64,000 nt of DNA from Pyxicephalus adspersus (taxonomy: Eukaryota > Chordata > Amphibia > Anura > Pyxicephalidae). The stretch is from the NCBI RefSeq assembly GCF_032062135.1, contig NC_092859.1:35203482-35267481 (forward strand), given 5' to 3'. The translations under genes were made by a program, and so were the position numbers. The notes under the pieces were generated by a model. That model was not told the origin of the DNA. It made no database searches and worked only from the letters and a program-made list of their open reading frames with translations. Position 1 is the stretch's first letter; each line of letters opens with the position of its first letter. Positions 1-12,369 of this stretch are shown here, piece after piece.

Positions 1-950
<950 letters not shown>

Positions 951-1589
951 TCACCTTGAAGAAACCAATTTATTTACAACAGTATATTCACTATGAACCT
1001 ATTGTCACCCTGATAGTTCTATAGATTTTTGATTCCACATGCATATTAAGACAATACTGACAGTGTTTGCTAAAATAATTTGTTTTTATAAAGAACCATT
1101 AATTAAAATTTGGAATGTAAAGCAAACTTTTTTAAACAGAGACAAAGGGATGACAAAGCTGGACTCCATGTAAAAATGTTGGTTGCCTAATTGCATTACT
1201 GACCTTCTAGCTTTAATCCTTGAGTCACTGACCTAGAACTAGAATAAATCAGAGTACGTGCAGTATTACACCCAAGCAACTACCATATTTAGAATAAATT
1301 TCTCTTAGGAAAGGTTTCCTTTAAAGGAAACATATAAGGTAGCAAATGCCATTTCTGATAATCTTTAAAAAAAAGCCAGCTATTCTTTTCAAAAAGTCTG
1401 GCTAAAGAAACCTGGGTTCAGTGCTGACTAGTACAAACATACAGTCAGTAAAGCCAAAGGGCTGAAATACAGCATGCTGGAGGTCAATGAAATATTGTTA
1501 AAAAGTGTGTACAAGGCAATTAGAAAAATTATGCATCAGCCACTGTCTGGGTATCATTAGGGGTGTGTGTATTCTGTTGTTGATCTTGG

Positions 1590-1592
<3 letters not shown>

Positions 1593-1646
<54 letters not shown>
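1593..1646. repeat. (AT)27 microsatellite
   Basis: Uninterrupted AT dinucleotides for 54 bases. The short Ile-Tyr-rich open frame across it is an artefact of the repeat. Confidence 0.97.
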
Positions 1647-1650
<4 letters not shown>

Positions 1651-2169
1651 CATGAGAGTAAAACTAATGATGTCCTTATAAAAACTGTTGTTCTTCCACA
1701 GTCCTTTCTTTAACCCCCTTTCCACCATAGCCATCCATTTCCTACTACTAACATTACCTTGAAGCTAAGACACTACTTTCATAAAAAATTGTGAGGTGAC
1801 GAGGGTGGAGGCATGTAAAGAAGGTTAGAAGAGCAGATATAGCTCCGAGATATGTAAATAAGGGAACTGTAGGCACATCCCGCAGAGAACAGCCATGTAA
1901 TCTTTCCCTGAAGAAAGCAGCTTCTTTTGGACAAAGAAAATATACTATATTCTCTACATTTGAAAATTCTAATAAATTTACATCTAGTTTGTACAAAGTG
2001 TATCTGAAGCTCACATTTTGCAGGATTTTAGTATCCCAAAATGATACAACCTAAATAATATTTCCTTAAAGGAAAAAGAACAGCTTCTGTCACAAAGAAG
2101 TCTATGGAAACTGTAAAGGTCTATTTACACTATCCTGGTCCCTTATAATGCATTTTAAATATTATTAAG

Positions 2170-2660
2170 CATTGTGTTAAGGCAGGTCATTCAGGTCATT
2201 TATTTGAATGGGTTGCCAATGCATCATAATGAACCCGCTTTGTTGCTCTGGCCTATGCACTCTGTTGTTGCTGGCCCAGGGTATGTGCCTTCTGGTTTTT
2301 ATGGTAGACCAGGAGGGCAGGCAACGGTAGATCGCAAAGGCAACGCAAGTAGATCGCGGAGCCCTGCCTTTTAAAATAAACTCTACCGTGCACAGGAGTT
2401 ATTAAGTCCAAGTTTTTTATTGTTTGTAGATCATTTTGACTTGGTCATTTTAAAAGTAGCTTGCAAGCCCAAAAAGTGTGGGCACTCCTGGTCTAGGGGC
2501 ATGTTGTTCTGTTCCCTGTAAAAAGGCTTGTTCTGTATTGTTGCTGGCCTATAATGCATATCCTTTGTTAGGTAGTGTATCTTCTGTTGTTTCTGGCCTA
2601 GGAGATGTGTTATCTAATGTTGCTGGTCCAGGAGCCGTATTGTATAACCGTAAACGAAGA
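2170..2660 (+). repeat. Degenerate tandem repeat split by a MITE
   Basis: Units of roughly 25-35 bases recur with the shared words GTTGTTGCTGGCC, GTTGCTGGCC, GTTGTTTCTGGCC and GTTGCTGGTCC, each followed by a G/T-rich spacer. Two or three units precede 2305 and about four follow 2495. The intervening ~190 bp is a hAT-like MITE, so the repeat appears to have been a single array before the insertion. Confidence 0.5.
2305..2495. mobile_element. Short hAT-like MITE
   Basis: Terminal inverted repeats are TAGACCAGGAGGGC on the left and the imperfect complement of GGGCACTCCTGGTCTA on the right. The core ends CAGG.../...CCTG resemble hAT termini of the CAGGGGTGGGC type. An 8-bp target duplication is not clear. 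No coding capacity remains. Confidence 0.5.
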
Positions 2661-3574
2661 ACACGTATATGAAAAGGAGGCTTAACACAGCATTTGTGCA
2701 TGAAGAAATAAACAACAAGCTGCTTATCGGGAAGGTTCCCTGTCACTGCAGGGTGGGGGATGTCTCTCTGCCCGGCTCCCACACGGAATGACCCAACAGA
2801 GGGGCAATCCCAGCTACATTCTCTGGAAGATAAAGATAACTGCTATGGGTGGAGCTGATCTTTATGTAATATGTCATGGTGCATTGTGGTTTATATTATT
2901 CTCTGCTACCTATTTATTATCTTCCTTAATGACAAAACATTTGGTTGAGTTTTGTACTTGTTGGCCCGTGTTTCCATGGTAACAGCTGCTGAGCATGTAT
3001 CACTGTGCTAAAACAGTTTAAAGCTGAAAAATGGACTTTGCACAAACTAACATTTTTTCCTTCAGTAAAAGATTTACATCTTAAATCTTTTACATCTTAA
3101 AAAAAAAAACCTCTTCCTTGATCAGAGGAGCAATAAAAGAAATATTACTGTATACACCAAGCATTTTGCCAGAAATAAAAAGGCTACTCACAGAGACACC
3201 AGAACCAAAATGAGCATTAGATTTACCAATCTTAGGGAAGTGTCTAATTCAATCAGAACATATCCAGTCAGGTAGGACCTCCCTGATACTGGGATAATGG
3301 TAAGTTTGACTGTTTTGTGTATTATCAACTTTAGAAACCATCATGGAGGGTGAGGAACTAAACCCTTGCTGCCCAACTTGCTGATCTTTGACACTTTTTG
3401 TGCAACACAGTTTATTCCTTGTACACTAGTCCCATTTTTTAGTTCAGTCCCACATTTTTTTAGAATGGATTGTGCAAAAGTCCTTTTTAAAGGGGCTTTA
3501 GGAAGTTTGTAAAAGCAAGTGTAAATGAGCTGTAGTTGCAGTGATCTCTAGTAGTGTCCTTTATTGTCTATAAT

Positions 3575-3795
3575 TGTCCCCTGAACCTTGCCCCCAGTCT
3601 CCAACAACTCCTGGAGCCTGTCTGCAGTCTCTGGCCATCTCCTATTGCATGTCCACAGTCAGTTGTAGCATGTCTGCTGTCTTTATCTTGTAGCATGCCC
3701 AAAGTATTTGACCTTCTCTTATAGATCTCTAATCCCTGGCCATCTTCCAATAAATGTCTACAATCTTTGAGAGCTATCTGTGGCATTACATTAAT
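3575..3795. repeat. Degenerate ~30-bp minisatellite, six to seven units
   Basis: Diverged units share the pattern AGTCTCTGGCCATCTCCTAT followed by a GCATGTC-like word. Related words are CCTGTCTGCAGTC, GCATGTCCACAGTC, GCATGTCTGCTGTC, GCATGCCCAAAGTA and AAATGTCTACAATC, spaced about 25-32 bases apart. The 115-residue minus-strand open frame over this block follows the repeat and is not a gene. Confidence 0.6.
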
Positions 3796-5082
3796 TATTA
3801 TGTGTTTCCTTTTGATGATGTCAAGGGCTGCACTTAGTGCCTCATTATCAAGTACCCTGACCACTACAGACCTAAAAATATTTTTCATTATTTCCACTAT
3901 ATATATAGCCTCCAAGGGTACCTGTTGCCTGTGGTTCTATCTACTGGACACCCATATGTCACTAAGCAAAACAGTTATGATGTGGTGAAACAGGCACACA
4001 ATTTTCACAGACACTTAATAAGCCTCTGAAGCTCCTAAAGACATCGAAGACCTCAGACACCACCAAAAAAATTGAAAAATGGAGTACAACACGTAAAATT
4101 GCACTTTTTGCAAGTTGTTTGACCAGCCATGGAAGATCAAACAATATAAATATCATATAAAAATTAGGTTATGTCACTGCTAGCTTTCATAATCTTTTAG
4201 TAAAATGTAAAAATGGGATTGTAGAAAACACGGTTAAAAGATATACTTCCTTCCAAATGCACAAAGCTATATTCATCTGTATGAGGATTATTCTCTTCTG
4301 TGACTGCATGTAAGCATAATGCTCAAATATTTGTCACGTCCACACATTTATTTGCGATCCGTCTCTTTCCCGAGAGACTAATTTCACAGCTTCCAACACA
4401 AACCAGATGGACAGATGGAGGAAAACCCAATATAACCTAGAAACATATCTTTATATTTGCAAACGATACGAGAGCCCTCAGAACCTCTGGTGGCTTTACC
4501 ATCTACTGTTGTGGTTGTTTTGTAACTTTTTTCACATTGCCACAAGGAAGTTGTGGGCTAGAAAGGAAGACAATTCAGTAACATATGGCTCCCAGACTTT
4601 GTTTTTTTCCTGCAAGCACAGAAGCCACAGTATTGGGCTTTAACACATGACAGCTTCATAATAATTATAGTGTGTCCCAAAATTTGTTGACTGAACAAGA
4701 GCAGTGGGCTACAACTGTGCAGGAAAATAAAAGTTAAAAGAACAGTAAGAAGAGGGGAGAAAGGAGAAACAAATTTGAGCAAAATTGTTGCACAGGAAGA
4801 GAATGAGCCTTACTTATCAAAACAGTGCAGATGCACAAAACTTTTTACGAAGTTGCTCCAGTTCAGTCTAAATCAGTCAAATATATTCCAGATGCATCGA
4901 GACAAAAGGTGTGCATCATCTTACAGTTTGTTTTCTTAGAAAGCAGCCACAGCCTAAATAGAAACGCCTGTTCCCTGATGGCATGCTCCAGAGAAGGACC
5001 CCTGTGTCAGTGTGGAAGCATTAAGTTCTTGGCAGAGGTATGACGTACACCTTATTGAGTAAGACTAAAAGTTCTCTAGTTA

Positions 5083-5347
5083 AGCCTCATACAGACATCT
5101 GATGGATGTCAGAGGATTGTCGCTGGAAACCATCTTTTGTGACAGATGAATTAATGAGTGCTGTACACACAGCTATGGAGAGGAAAGGAAGGAGCATAAG
5201 TAGAATGGTACCCCGTTGTGCTCTCCTCCACGGGAATGAACACCGGTTGTTCCTGATCAGTCCTGTACACATGTAAGATTTATGCCCGAGACAGGGACAG
5301 CTGTTAGTTTTGGGTGACTATTATCTGACGTGTTCCTATGCATAAGC
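5083..5347. mobile_element. Possible MITE with diverged terminal inverted repeats
   Basis: The left end AGCCTCATACAGACATCTGA is roughly the reverse complement of the right end, which reads TCTGACGTGTTCCTATGCAT followed by AAGCT. The interior has CG-containing words (TTGTCGCTGG, ACACCGGTTG) unlike the surrounding AT-rich sequence. No coding frame and no certain target duplication, so superfamily is not assigned. Confidence 0.35.
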
Positions 5348-5580
5348 TCTGACAAGCACTGGAGGCAATTTTACCGTGTAGGGCAAAAATACAATGCAAA
5401 ACAAACACTATTGAAAATTTAAATCTACACTGTCCTAAATCAAGTCAAAATGTATGCATGTCTTTCCATCAATCACCTGATATACAGATCCCAAACTCCC
5501 TAATAGGATATAACCTATAATGGTCCCACCTGAGCAGCTTCAGCCTGGGAAAAGATAGCAGGAATGTCAATGTTTCTTAG

Positions 5581-5790
5581 TAAAGAAAGAAAGAGAAGTT
5601 AAGGAAAGTAAAGAAAGAGAGATTAAGTACAGAAGGTTAGATTGCGAGAAAAGATTATGAGAAATAAATAAAAAAGGTAAGGAGAAAAGAAACTGAAGAA
5701 AAAAAAAGGAAAAAGAGGGTGGCAGAAAGAAGACGGTAGAAAGTGATGAAGAATGGAATGAAGGAACAATGGTAGGCAGGAAGGCACAAG
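5581..5790. repeat. Polypurine (GA-rich) tract
   Basis: About 210 bases on the plus strand are overwhelmingly A and G (AAAGAAAGAAAGAGAAG and similar). In the minus-strand ABTB3 transcript this becomes a long C/U-rich stretch. It resembles a decayed (GAAA)n simple repeat. Confidence 0.75.
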
Positions 5791-6469
5791 CATCTCTTTT
5801 TTATTACAGTAAAGGTTATCCTACAAGACTATTCAGTTGTTTTGCTTTGTATTGGTTGAAATAGAATAGTCATCTGAATAAAAAGTAGAGGGGAAAAGTC
5901 TAATTTATAGACTGTAAGTATTTTTCAGGAGCCAGGTTTCTCTTAAGGACTGAAGACAGACAGAAAACAGCCAATACCTGTGCCAAGACTGTGGAAGATC
6001 TCAGGGAAGACAAACCGAGACACACGTGATAAATCAGATAGTTACTGGCAGAGGGGCACGTTCCACAAGCCCCTTTATCAAAATATTTATTCCACAGACT
6101 CATTTTGAACATATGTTTGCAGTCACTTACATGTCTATGTTTATGGACTATGAAGTACGAATTCCCAAGTCTGTTTAGCCTAATGGAGAACATTAAGATA
6201 AATGGGACACACCCAGACCACATGCAGCAGAAAAGACAGAATACTAATGTAGAAGAAATTTGACATCTTCAGGCTTATTTAAAAAACTGCACAAAAGGAA
6301 CAAAGTGTAATAACACTGAAACCAATCTGAATTTTTTTCTACTGATCTGAGTTTAGTAAATGAATTATATTTGGTTGTGACTGTTAACTACAATTTGCTC
6401 CTAGAATTGTTTATAAAAGCTCAATGCTCAGCTACAGTGCCTAGAAGTCTGCTTTTTACCTGATATCTG

Positions 6470-6580
6470 TTCAGTCCTGAGCTTTACACAGCTCTGCACA
6501 ACCTTGCCTATAAGGACCTGATTTTTCTCTGCTGCAGTTAAGTAAAATTTATAGGTCTTTTCCCTCCCATGTATTTACAC
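6470..6580 (+). repeat. Interspersed repeat, copy 1 of a pair with 33240-33470
   Basis: The core CCTGATTTTTCTCTGCTGCAG and the following words (AAGT...TATAGGTCTTTTCCCTCCCA) match 33389-33440, which has CCTGATTATTCTCTGCTGCAG and CACAGGTCTTGTCCCTCGCA. I do not know the family. Confidence 0.45.
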
Positions 6581-6739
6581 TGCTGGCATTACCTCTGCAT
6601 TCATCTGTGTTTATATATCTCCCTGGATTGCAGCTTTAAACAAAGCCAACCGAGTGGAAAAATAAATCAAAACAACACAATATAGTAGAAATTGCATTTT
6701 TAAAATGAATTTATTAACAACATGTGTTTCTACTTTGTG

Positions 6740-7140
6740 TATTACCTCTGGGTACCACCTGAAATATATCCTCCATCGATACTGAAGTGTAATATAACTC
6801 CCCCCACACTATTTTTTACGTCAATAATTACCAAATTAGCAGTTCAACATTTCATAAGGTTTAGCTGCGTGCAGCAATTTTCTGCAAAGCAGGAATAAAA
6901 TATCCCATAATTAATTGCTGTTTCCCATCAATGTGTACCAATACGTGTGTGCCGCAGCCATTCCCCAACTGGGAAATAATTTACAACAATACCTAATGCT
7001 CCGCTAATGCAATTCTGTTAAGGTAAACAAGTCGACCAGTTCATAAAATGATTGGGGACAATCAGGGTGTTCCCATGGCAACAGGTGACAGCTCGAAGTG
7101 TAATCAGTGGCATTTCTGCTCAGATGATACAAATTGGCTG
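6740..7140. other. Candidate conserved non-coding block
   Basis: Unique-looking sequence with balanced composition and several transcription-factor-like words: TTAATTGC, CAATAATTACC, CCATAATTAATTGCTG, GCCATTCCCC and CCATGGCAACAGGTGACAG (which has E-box and RFX-like parts). No repeat signature, no open frame. This is an inference from texture only. Confidence 0.28.
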
Positions 7141-7145
7141 CCATT

Positions 7146-7162
7146 CTTTTTTTTTTTTTTTT
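7146..7162. repeat. Homopolymer T run
   Basis: About 17 consecutive T. On the minus-strand transcript it is an A run. The short open frames rich in Lys/Phe across it are artefacts. Confidence 0.9.
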
Positions 7163-8127
7163 GGTTTTTGAAAGCTTAGTATTTCCCGTCAAAGTTTACT
7201 TGTTGCTCAGGTGCAGAATTGTTTATTATTGGAATGTAAAAGGAAATCATCACAGAACAAACAACCAATCAGAATTAACCATTCAGCTGACCTGTAATAA
7301 ATTGGATTTTTTCTGGCTGGTATATAAACAGTAGCTATCTACCTATCTATTTACATTTATTCATATATAAATATTAGTCTGAGTTGAGTTGGCTTGCATT
7401 GGCAGAATCACACCATATAATTTCGAGATAAAGATGAAAATTAATCCACACAATAATTAAAAGAAAGCTTCTGGTCTGTTTTACATTAACTGCAATAAAA
7501 GCTGCGCTGAAAGCAATGTAACAATTAACCTTAGCACTGAGTTGCTTAGGGGACAGAGTTGCTGCTGTCTGTAGGATTATAGTATTATTGTTGTTGGCAG
7601 AGAAGAAGGCAATTATATAAAAAGAATAATACAATGAGTTTTAGCTACAAGAAAACAAAAAAAGTAAACTGTGCTTAGGTAGTAAGTCTGATTATTGGAT
7701 ATGGCACAACCTACAAGGAGTTTGTATGTTCTCCCCATGTTTGCGTGGGTTTCCTCCCACTCTTGTTTCCTGCAAAACCCATACCAATAAAGAAATTATT
7801 TCTGGACTACTGTAACATCCTCCTTTCGGATATTTCACTAACCCAACTCTCTCCTTTACAATCTATTACACAGCTCAACAAAAAAAAAAAATTCATTTGC
7901 CAAGGATTGTTTAATATATTTAGTGTATTTGTCTGCTGAATCCAGAAATGACATTAGTTTAATTGAATTGGCTCTAGTTCTTGTGATCAGACGATTTTAC
8001 CAACAACAAATGTTAACACAGCATATTATTTACACCAATGTTTTGCATTTTATATATTAATTTAGAATAATTTTCATAAAACTTTTATTTGCCTTCTTTA
8101 TATTCATACATTTTCTTTTTTTACAGA

Positions 8128-9998
8128 AATATGAGTTCTTCAAGAAGTTGTTTAAATGACCCTAATGTATTTTTCTTCCTTTGGGGTGAATATTCAGCAA
8201 AACATTACAGAATTTGTGAAACAAGCATATCTTGCATATTTTGGTATTTAATTGGGGGACCAAGATAAGTATTGGGCTCCCCATATGGTATGCAAAACTT
8301 GTGTAGAGTGTCTACGTCAGTGGAAAAATGGAAAACTGAAAAGTTTGAAATTTGGTGTACCTATGGTATGGCAAAAGCTCAAAAATCATCATAATGATTG
8401 TTCTTTTTTGTGCTGTGAATGTAAAAGGTTTCAATCATTACATGAAAAACAAGTTGGAGTACCCAGATTTGGAATCAGCAAGACAACCTATGCCGCATGG
8501 TGCTCATGTTCCCATACCAGTGTTCAGTACACTCCCTGATATTCCTGTATCCAACATGGAGAATATACAGGGTTTGGAGTGTAATCCAGGAGTTAGCAGT
8601 GGAAGTGAATATGAAGGAAGTGTTTCATCAAACCTGCAGTTTTCCTAAGAAGAGCTCAATTTAATACGTCAAAACAAGCATCTGAACTTTAGCATCAAGG
8701 CTAAAAGAAAAGAACTGAGAACGGAAGTTAATACAACGGTTTATAGGACATATTTTACCATACCATATTTATGTGAAAATGGAGACTTTGTGTACTGTTG
8801 TAACATCCCTGGACTACTAGCCCATATGGGAGTACCAGAATACCGAGCAGAAGACTGGCAGCTTTTCATAGACCCTTCCACTGGAAGTTTGAAATCTGTT
8901 TTACTGCATAATGGCAACTGCTATGCATCAATTCCAATTTGTCACTCAACAAAACTTAAAGAAGAATATGAAAATATCAAAATAGTCTTACAAAAGCTTT
9001 GCTATCATGAACACCAATGGTCCATATGTGTCGATTTAAAAATTGTGAACTTCCTACTTGGACAGCAAAGTGGATACACAAAGTACCCATGTTTCATCTG
9101 CTTGTGGGATAGCAGAGCAAAGCAGGATCACTGGAAAAAAGTGACATGGCCTCCAAGGGAAAACATGAAATAAGGTGCAGCGAACATCATTAATGAGCTA
9201 ATGGTTGACAAAGAAAAAATAATTCCCCCTGCACTACACATAAAGGGTCTGATTTAATAAAGCTCTCCAAGGCTGGAGGGAATACACTTTCATCAGTGAA
9301 GCTGGGTGATCCAGAAAATCTGGAATGGATTTCTTCAAAGTCATTTGCTTTTTGCTAGAAAAAGTTTTGAATCCTGGACAGGATCCATTTCAGGTTTGCT
9401 GGATCACCCAGCTTCACTGATGAAAGTGTATTCTCTCCAGCCTTGGAGAGCTTTATTAAATCAGGTCCAAAGTTGGGGTTTAATGAAGCAATTTGTTAGA
9501 GCTATGAACCAGGATGGTGATTGCTTCAAATACATTTGTAGATTCTTCCCTGGATTGAGTACTGAAAAATTAAAAGCAGGAATATTTGATTGACCCCAGA
9601 TTCAGAAACTGATAAATGATTCAAATCTCACAAGTTACTTGACTGATATTGAAGCTTCTGCCTGGCACAGCTATGTCATGGTTGTCAAGAACTCCTTGGA
9701 GAACCATCAAGCACAAAATTATGAAGAACTGGTCCAAAACTTGCTATAAGCTACTACTTATAAGCATAAAGGTACACTATCTCCATAGCCATTGGCAAAA
9801 ATTTCCAGAAAACCCGATTTCAGTGAGGAACAAGGGGAGAGGTTCCATCAAGATATAAAGGTGATGGAAGAAAGGTATCAGGGCAGATGGGATAGACACA
9901 TGATGGCACACTACTGCTGGAGCCTTCAACGTGATTGTCCTGATCATCAGCATGAAAGGAAATCATACAAGTTTTTCAATGACTTCTTTGTGATTAGT
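8128..9998 (+). mobile_element. Decayed intronless transposase-like gene (uncharacterised family), interrupted by a MITE
   Basis: Plus-strand protein homology runs in pieces over about 1.9 kb. An N-terminal cysteine-rich part around 8250-8340 has KYWAPHMVCKTCVECLRQW; a Ser/Glu-rich linker follows to ~8648. The largest intact piece (8790-9173) has LLAHMGVPEYRAEDW, VLLHNGNCYASIPI, DLKIVNFLLGQQSGYTK and CFICLWDSRAKQDHW. The C-terminal pieces have LSTEKLKAGIFD, ASAWHSYVMVVK, GERFHQDIKVMEERYQG and CWSLQRDCPDH. I recall similar repetitive proteins in many animal genomes (aphids, cnidarians, frogs), usually unnamed; a DNA-transposon origin is likely, but I cannot name the superfamily. Damage seen: a frameshift near 8370-8400, an in-frame TAA at 8646-8648, a TAA at 9171-9173, the MITE at 9246-9468, a frameshift near 9485, a TGA after GIFD (~9591) and more shifts near 9745-9800. 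It is a pseudogene. Confidence 0.7.
9246..9468. mobile_element. Palindromic MITE (family A), copy inside the transposase-like pseudogene
   Basis: The element is 223 bp and nearly self-complementary. The left arm starts GGTCTGATTTAATAAAGCTC; the right arm ends AGCTTTATTAAATCAGGTCC. Arms of roughly 85 bases (including AGTGAAGCTGGGTGATCCAG and its complement) flank a short centre near 9345. AAAG occurs at 9242-9245 and again at 9469-9472, and taking out the element plus one AAAG restores the host codons His-Ile-Lys-Leu-Gly. The insertion therefore post-dates the host gene copy. No coding capacity. Confidence 0.85.
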
Positions 9999-10179
9999 TC
10001 TGTAAATATACTGAATATAAAATATATTGACATTAAGTATTTCAAAAATTAGGCATATCTAGTTTAATTTTGCTTAATTTTTATGTTTCATTAGTTTTGT
10101 ATGAGGTTATTATTGAGGTCATTATTTCAAAAACTAGAGCCAATCTAGCAAAACCAAAACAATATTTGGAAAATGTTTG

Positions 10180-10790
10180 TTGACCAGTGTTATGAATTCT
10201 GCAGCCAGACTCATCCATCCTTCCCACCGCTCTTCTTCTGCTGCCTCTCTTTGTAGTTCTCTTCATTGGCTTCAATTTCCCCCTTAGAATCAAATTCAAG
10301 TTCCTGTGCTTTGCCTTCAAATCCCTCCACAGTTCTTGTCCCACTTACCTTTCAGCCCTGACAGAAAAATACTCCCCCAGCCACTCTCTCCGCTCCTCCA
10401 GTGACCTACTAATGACTTCCTCATAACACACACAGCTCATCACACGCACAGCTCCAAGACCTTTCCAGGGCTGCCCGACTCTCTGGAATAGTCTTCCTCA
10501 TCCTATTCGGTTTGCACTTACCTTCTGAACACCTAAAATATATCTTTTCAAACCTACATGTCTTCTGTCTCTTAAACCCTCAGTACTCGTCCACCATTCT
10601 ATATCCCCCCTTCTATTGTGTGCTGCTTCCCCCACCTCTTAGATTGTAAGCTCTTTTGGGCAGGGTCCTCTCCTCCTCCTGTCTCACTGTTTGTATCTGT
10701 CTGTCATTTGCAACCCCTATTTATTGTAAAGCATTGCATAATAAGTTGGCACTTTATAAAAACAGTTTAATATAAAATAATATTAAAGTT
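10180..10790 (+). mobile_element. LINE 3' end, CR1/L2/Rex1-type, with 3' tail
   Basis: Degraded coding sequence on the plus strand gives pieces typical of the C-terminus of CR1/L2/Rex1 reverse transcriptases: IKFKFLCFAFKSLHSSCP, TYLSALTEKYSPSHSLRSSS, PTLWNSLPHPIRF and a final YLFKPTCLLS. Past the stop comes a 3' tail: TTAGATTGTAAGCTCTTTTG, GGGCAGGGTCCTCTCC, TGTCTGTCATTTGCAACCCC, a GCACTTTATAAAAACAG word, then an AATATAAAATAATATT end. The 5' part is missing, as is usual for target-primed retrotransposition. The tail is shared with four shorter copies elsewhere in the window. Confidence 0.75.
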
Positions 10791-11599
10791 GGACATGTGG
10801 GATGTTCTGTAATGCTGTCATAAGCATCCCAAGAGACTACAGATGGCTGTGCAGACATTTTTACAGGCCTGCTTGACGTCATTATCAGTAAACAAGAAGT
10901 GTCTAAAAAGACTGGAAGGAATCAGTACCACTAAAATACAAATTAAAAAAAAAAATAATGAAAAAAGTTATTTATTTATATTGCACAGTGCCCTGATAAA
11001 CTAAATGTCATCACATTGGGAATTAGAGGTAGTTTACCAAAGCTCTTTTGGAAAGTCCTTGTCTGAAGTGATGAAATATGCTTTTAGGAAACAAGGTCAG
11101 GTATTAAAAAAACGGACAGTATAAACTATCGCTCTGTACAAATTTAGCTAAATTAAAATGATCTATGTGAACCTCACTGGTAATACAAAAAAAGCCCTGA
11201 ACGTTTATTTTATTTGTGAGGAATGTTGGAACAAGCAGAATTTCAAAGGAAGAATAAAGATCAAGCATATAATAAACTGTTGTCTAAGAAAGGAAGCGCA
11301 TAAGTAAACAATAATAAATAAACCAGCCATGCTTAGAAGAAAGGCCAGCCTAATACAAATCATTTTCTAAGATATATTGTGCTATAAACATTACCATATT
11401 CCATTTAGGTAGGTTACATGCATACATTATATACACATATAATCTGTTAAGAGAACCTGTCATGTGCACAGTTTGTTTAAATCCTGTTGGAAAAACAACT
11501 ATAGCCTGGACTTTAAAATGTGCTACATTTTAAAGTAGCTCACTTACGGAATAACTTCTTTGGTTATGAAAAATCAATTTAAGTAATCAGGAAAGCTAT

Positions 11600-11920
11600 T
11601 TTTAATTTAAAGTGGGACTCTAAGCGAATAAAATACACAAACGAATACAACCCTGTATAAATAGATCAATAAATGTGTGTTTTATTGTGAGCAGTGTAAA
11701 TACCTGAATTTGACCAGGTAGTATCTTCTTGCAGTCCATGTACAGCAGGGATAGAGTGTTAGATGAAGAAGCAGAACAAAGAGACAATCAGTATATGCAT
11801 GCTGAGAAGATGAGAAAGCAGAATGACAGATACATATATTATTACTGAGCTGCTTCTTTTTTCACTGTTTAACCATAACCTGGGGCAGGTTCAGAAAAAG
11901 TATGGTAATTATTGCTAGCT
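11600..11920 (+). repeat. Interspersed repeat, copy 1 of a pair with 31600-31870
   Basis: The words TTTGACCAGGTAGTATCTTC, TGCAGTCCATGTACAGCA, AGAAGCAGAACAAAG and GCTGCTTCTTTTTTCACTGT line up in order with TTTTGACCTGGGATCATCTT, TGCAGACCACATACAGCA, GAAACAGAACAAAG and GCTGCTTCTCCTTCACTGT at 31660-31840. Non-coding; family not identified. Confidence 0.5.
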
Positions 11921-12369
11921 ATCAGACTGTCAGGGTTGCCTTGTGCATGATCCAGTACTGACATAATGACAAAGCAATGTTGTAAATTGGGTCTTATAGC
12001 TGGTGGCTGTTTGAGCTCTGTTCCTGTAGGGATTGACATCAAACAAAAGCTTTCAAGGACTCAGTCCATTTGCCAATGTGTGTTTTAGAGTTTCCTGCCT
12101 ATCAAACAAAGAAATAGATCTCTCAGTCTCCAGACATCCAATATGCTCCCATGCGCAGACTTGCTCTGTCAGCAGTGTCCTACTGTCACCTAGGACTGAT
12201 GTCAGTATGATGTGGCAGTCCTTACATATAGTCCATACAGGCCTTGACCAGTGCTCCCAGAATGTCCTCACACACACACACAGTCTCAGTAACAGATACT
12301 TCCTCAGCTGTCTGACCTCAGACTTCAAATTTGTGGGCAAAACCCAACAAATTAATTAATTCTTGTTGC

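Noticed and set aside
1498..1734. Open frame with a long Ile-Tyr run
   Set aside because: It is the translation of the (AT)n microsatellite at 1593-1646.
3568..3915. 115-residue minus-strand open frame
   Set aside because: It lies over a degenerate ~30-bp minisatellite, lacks splice signals and shows no recognisable domain.
12033..12359. Overlapping ~100-residue frames on both strands
   Set aside because: No splice consensus, no familiar protein content; frames on both strands of similar length suggest chance.
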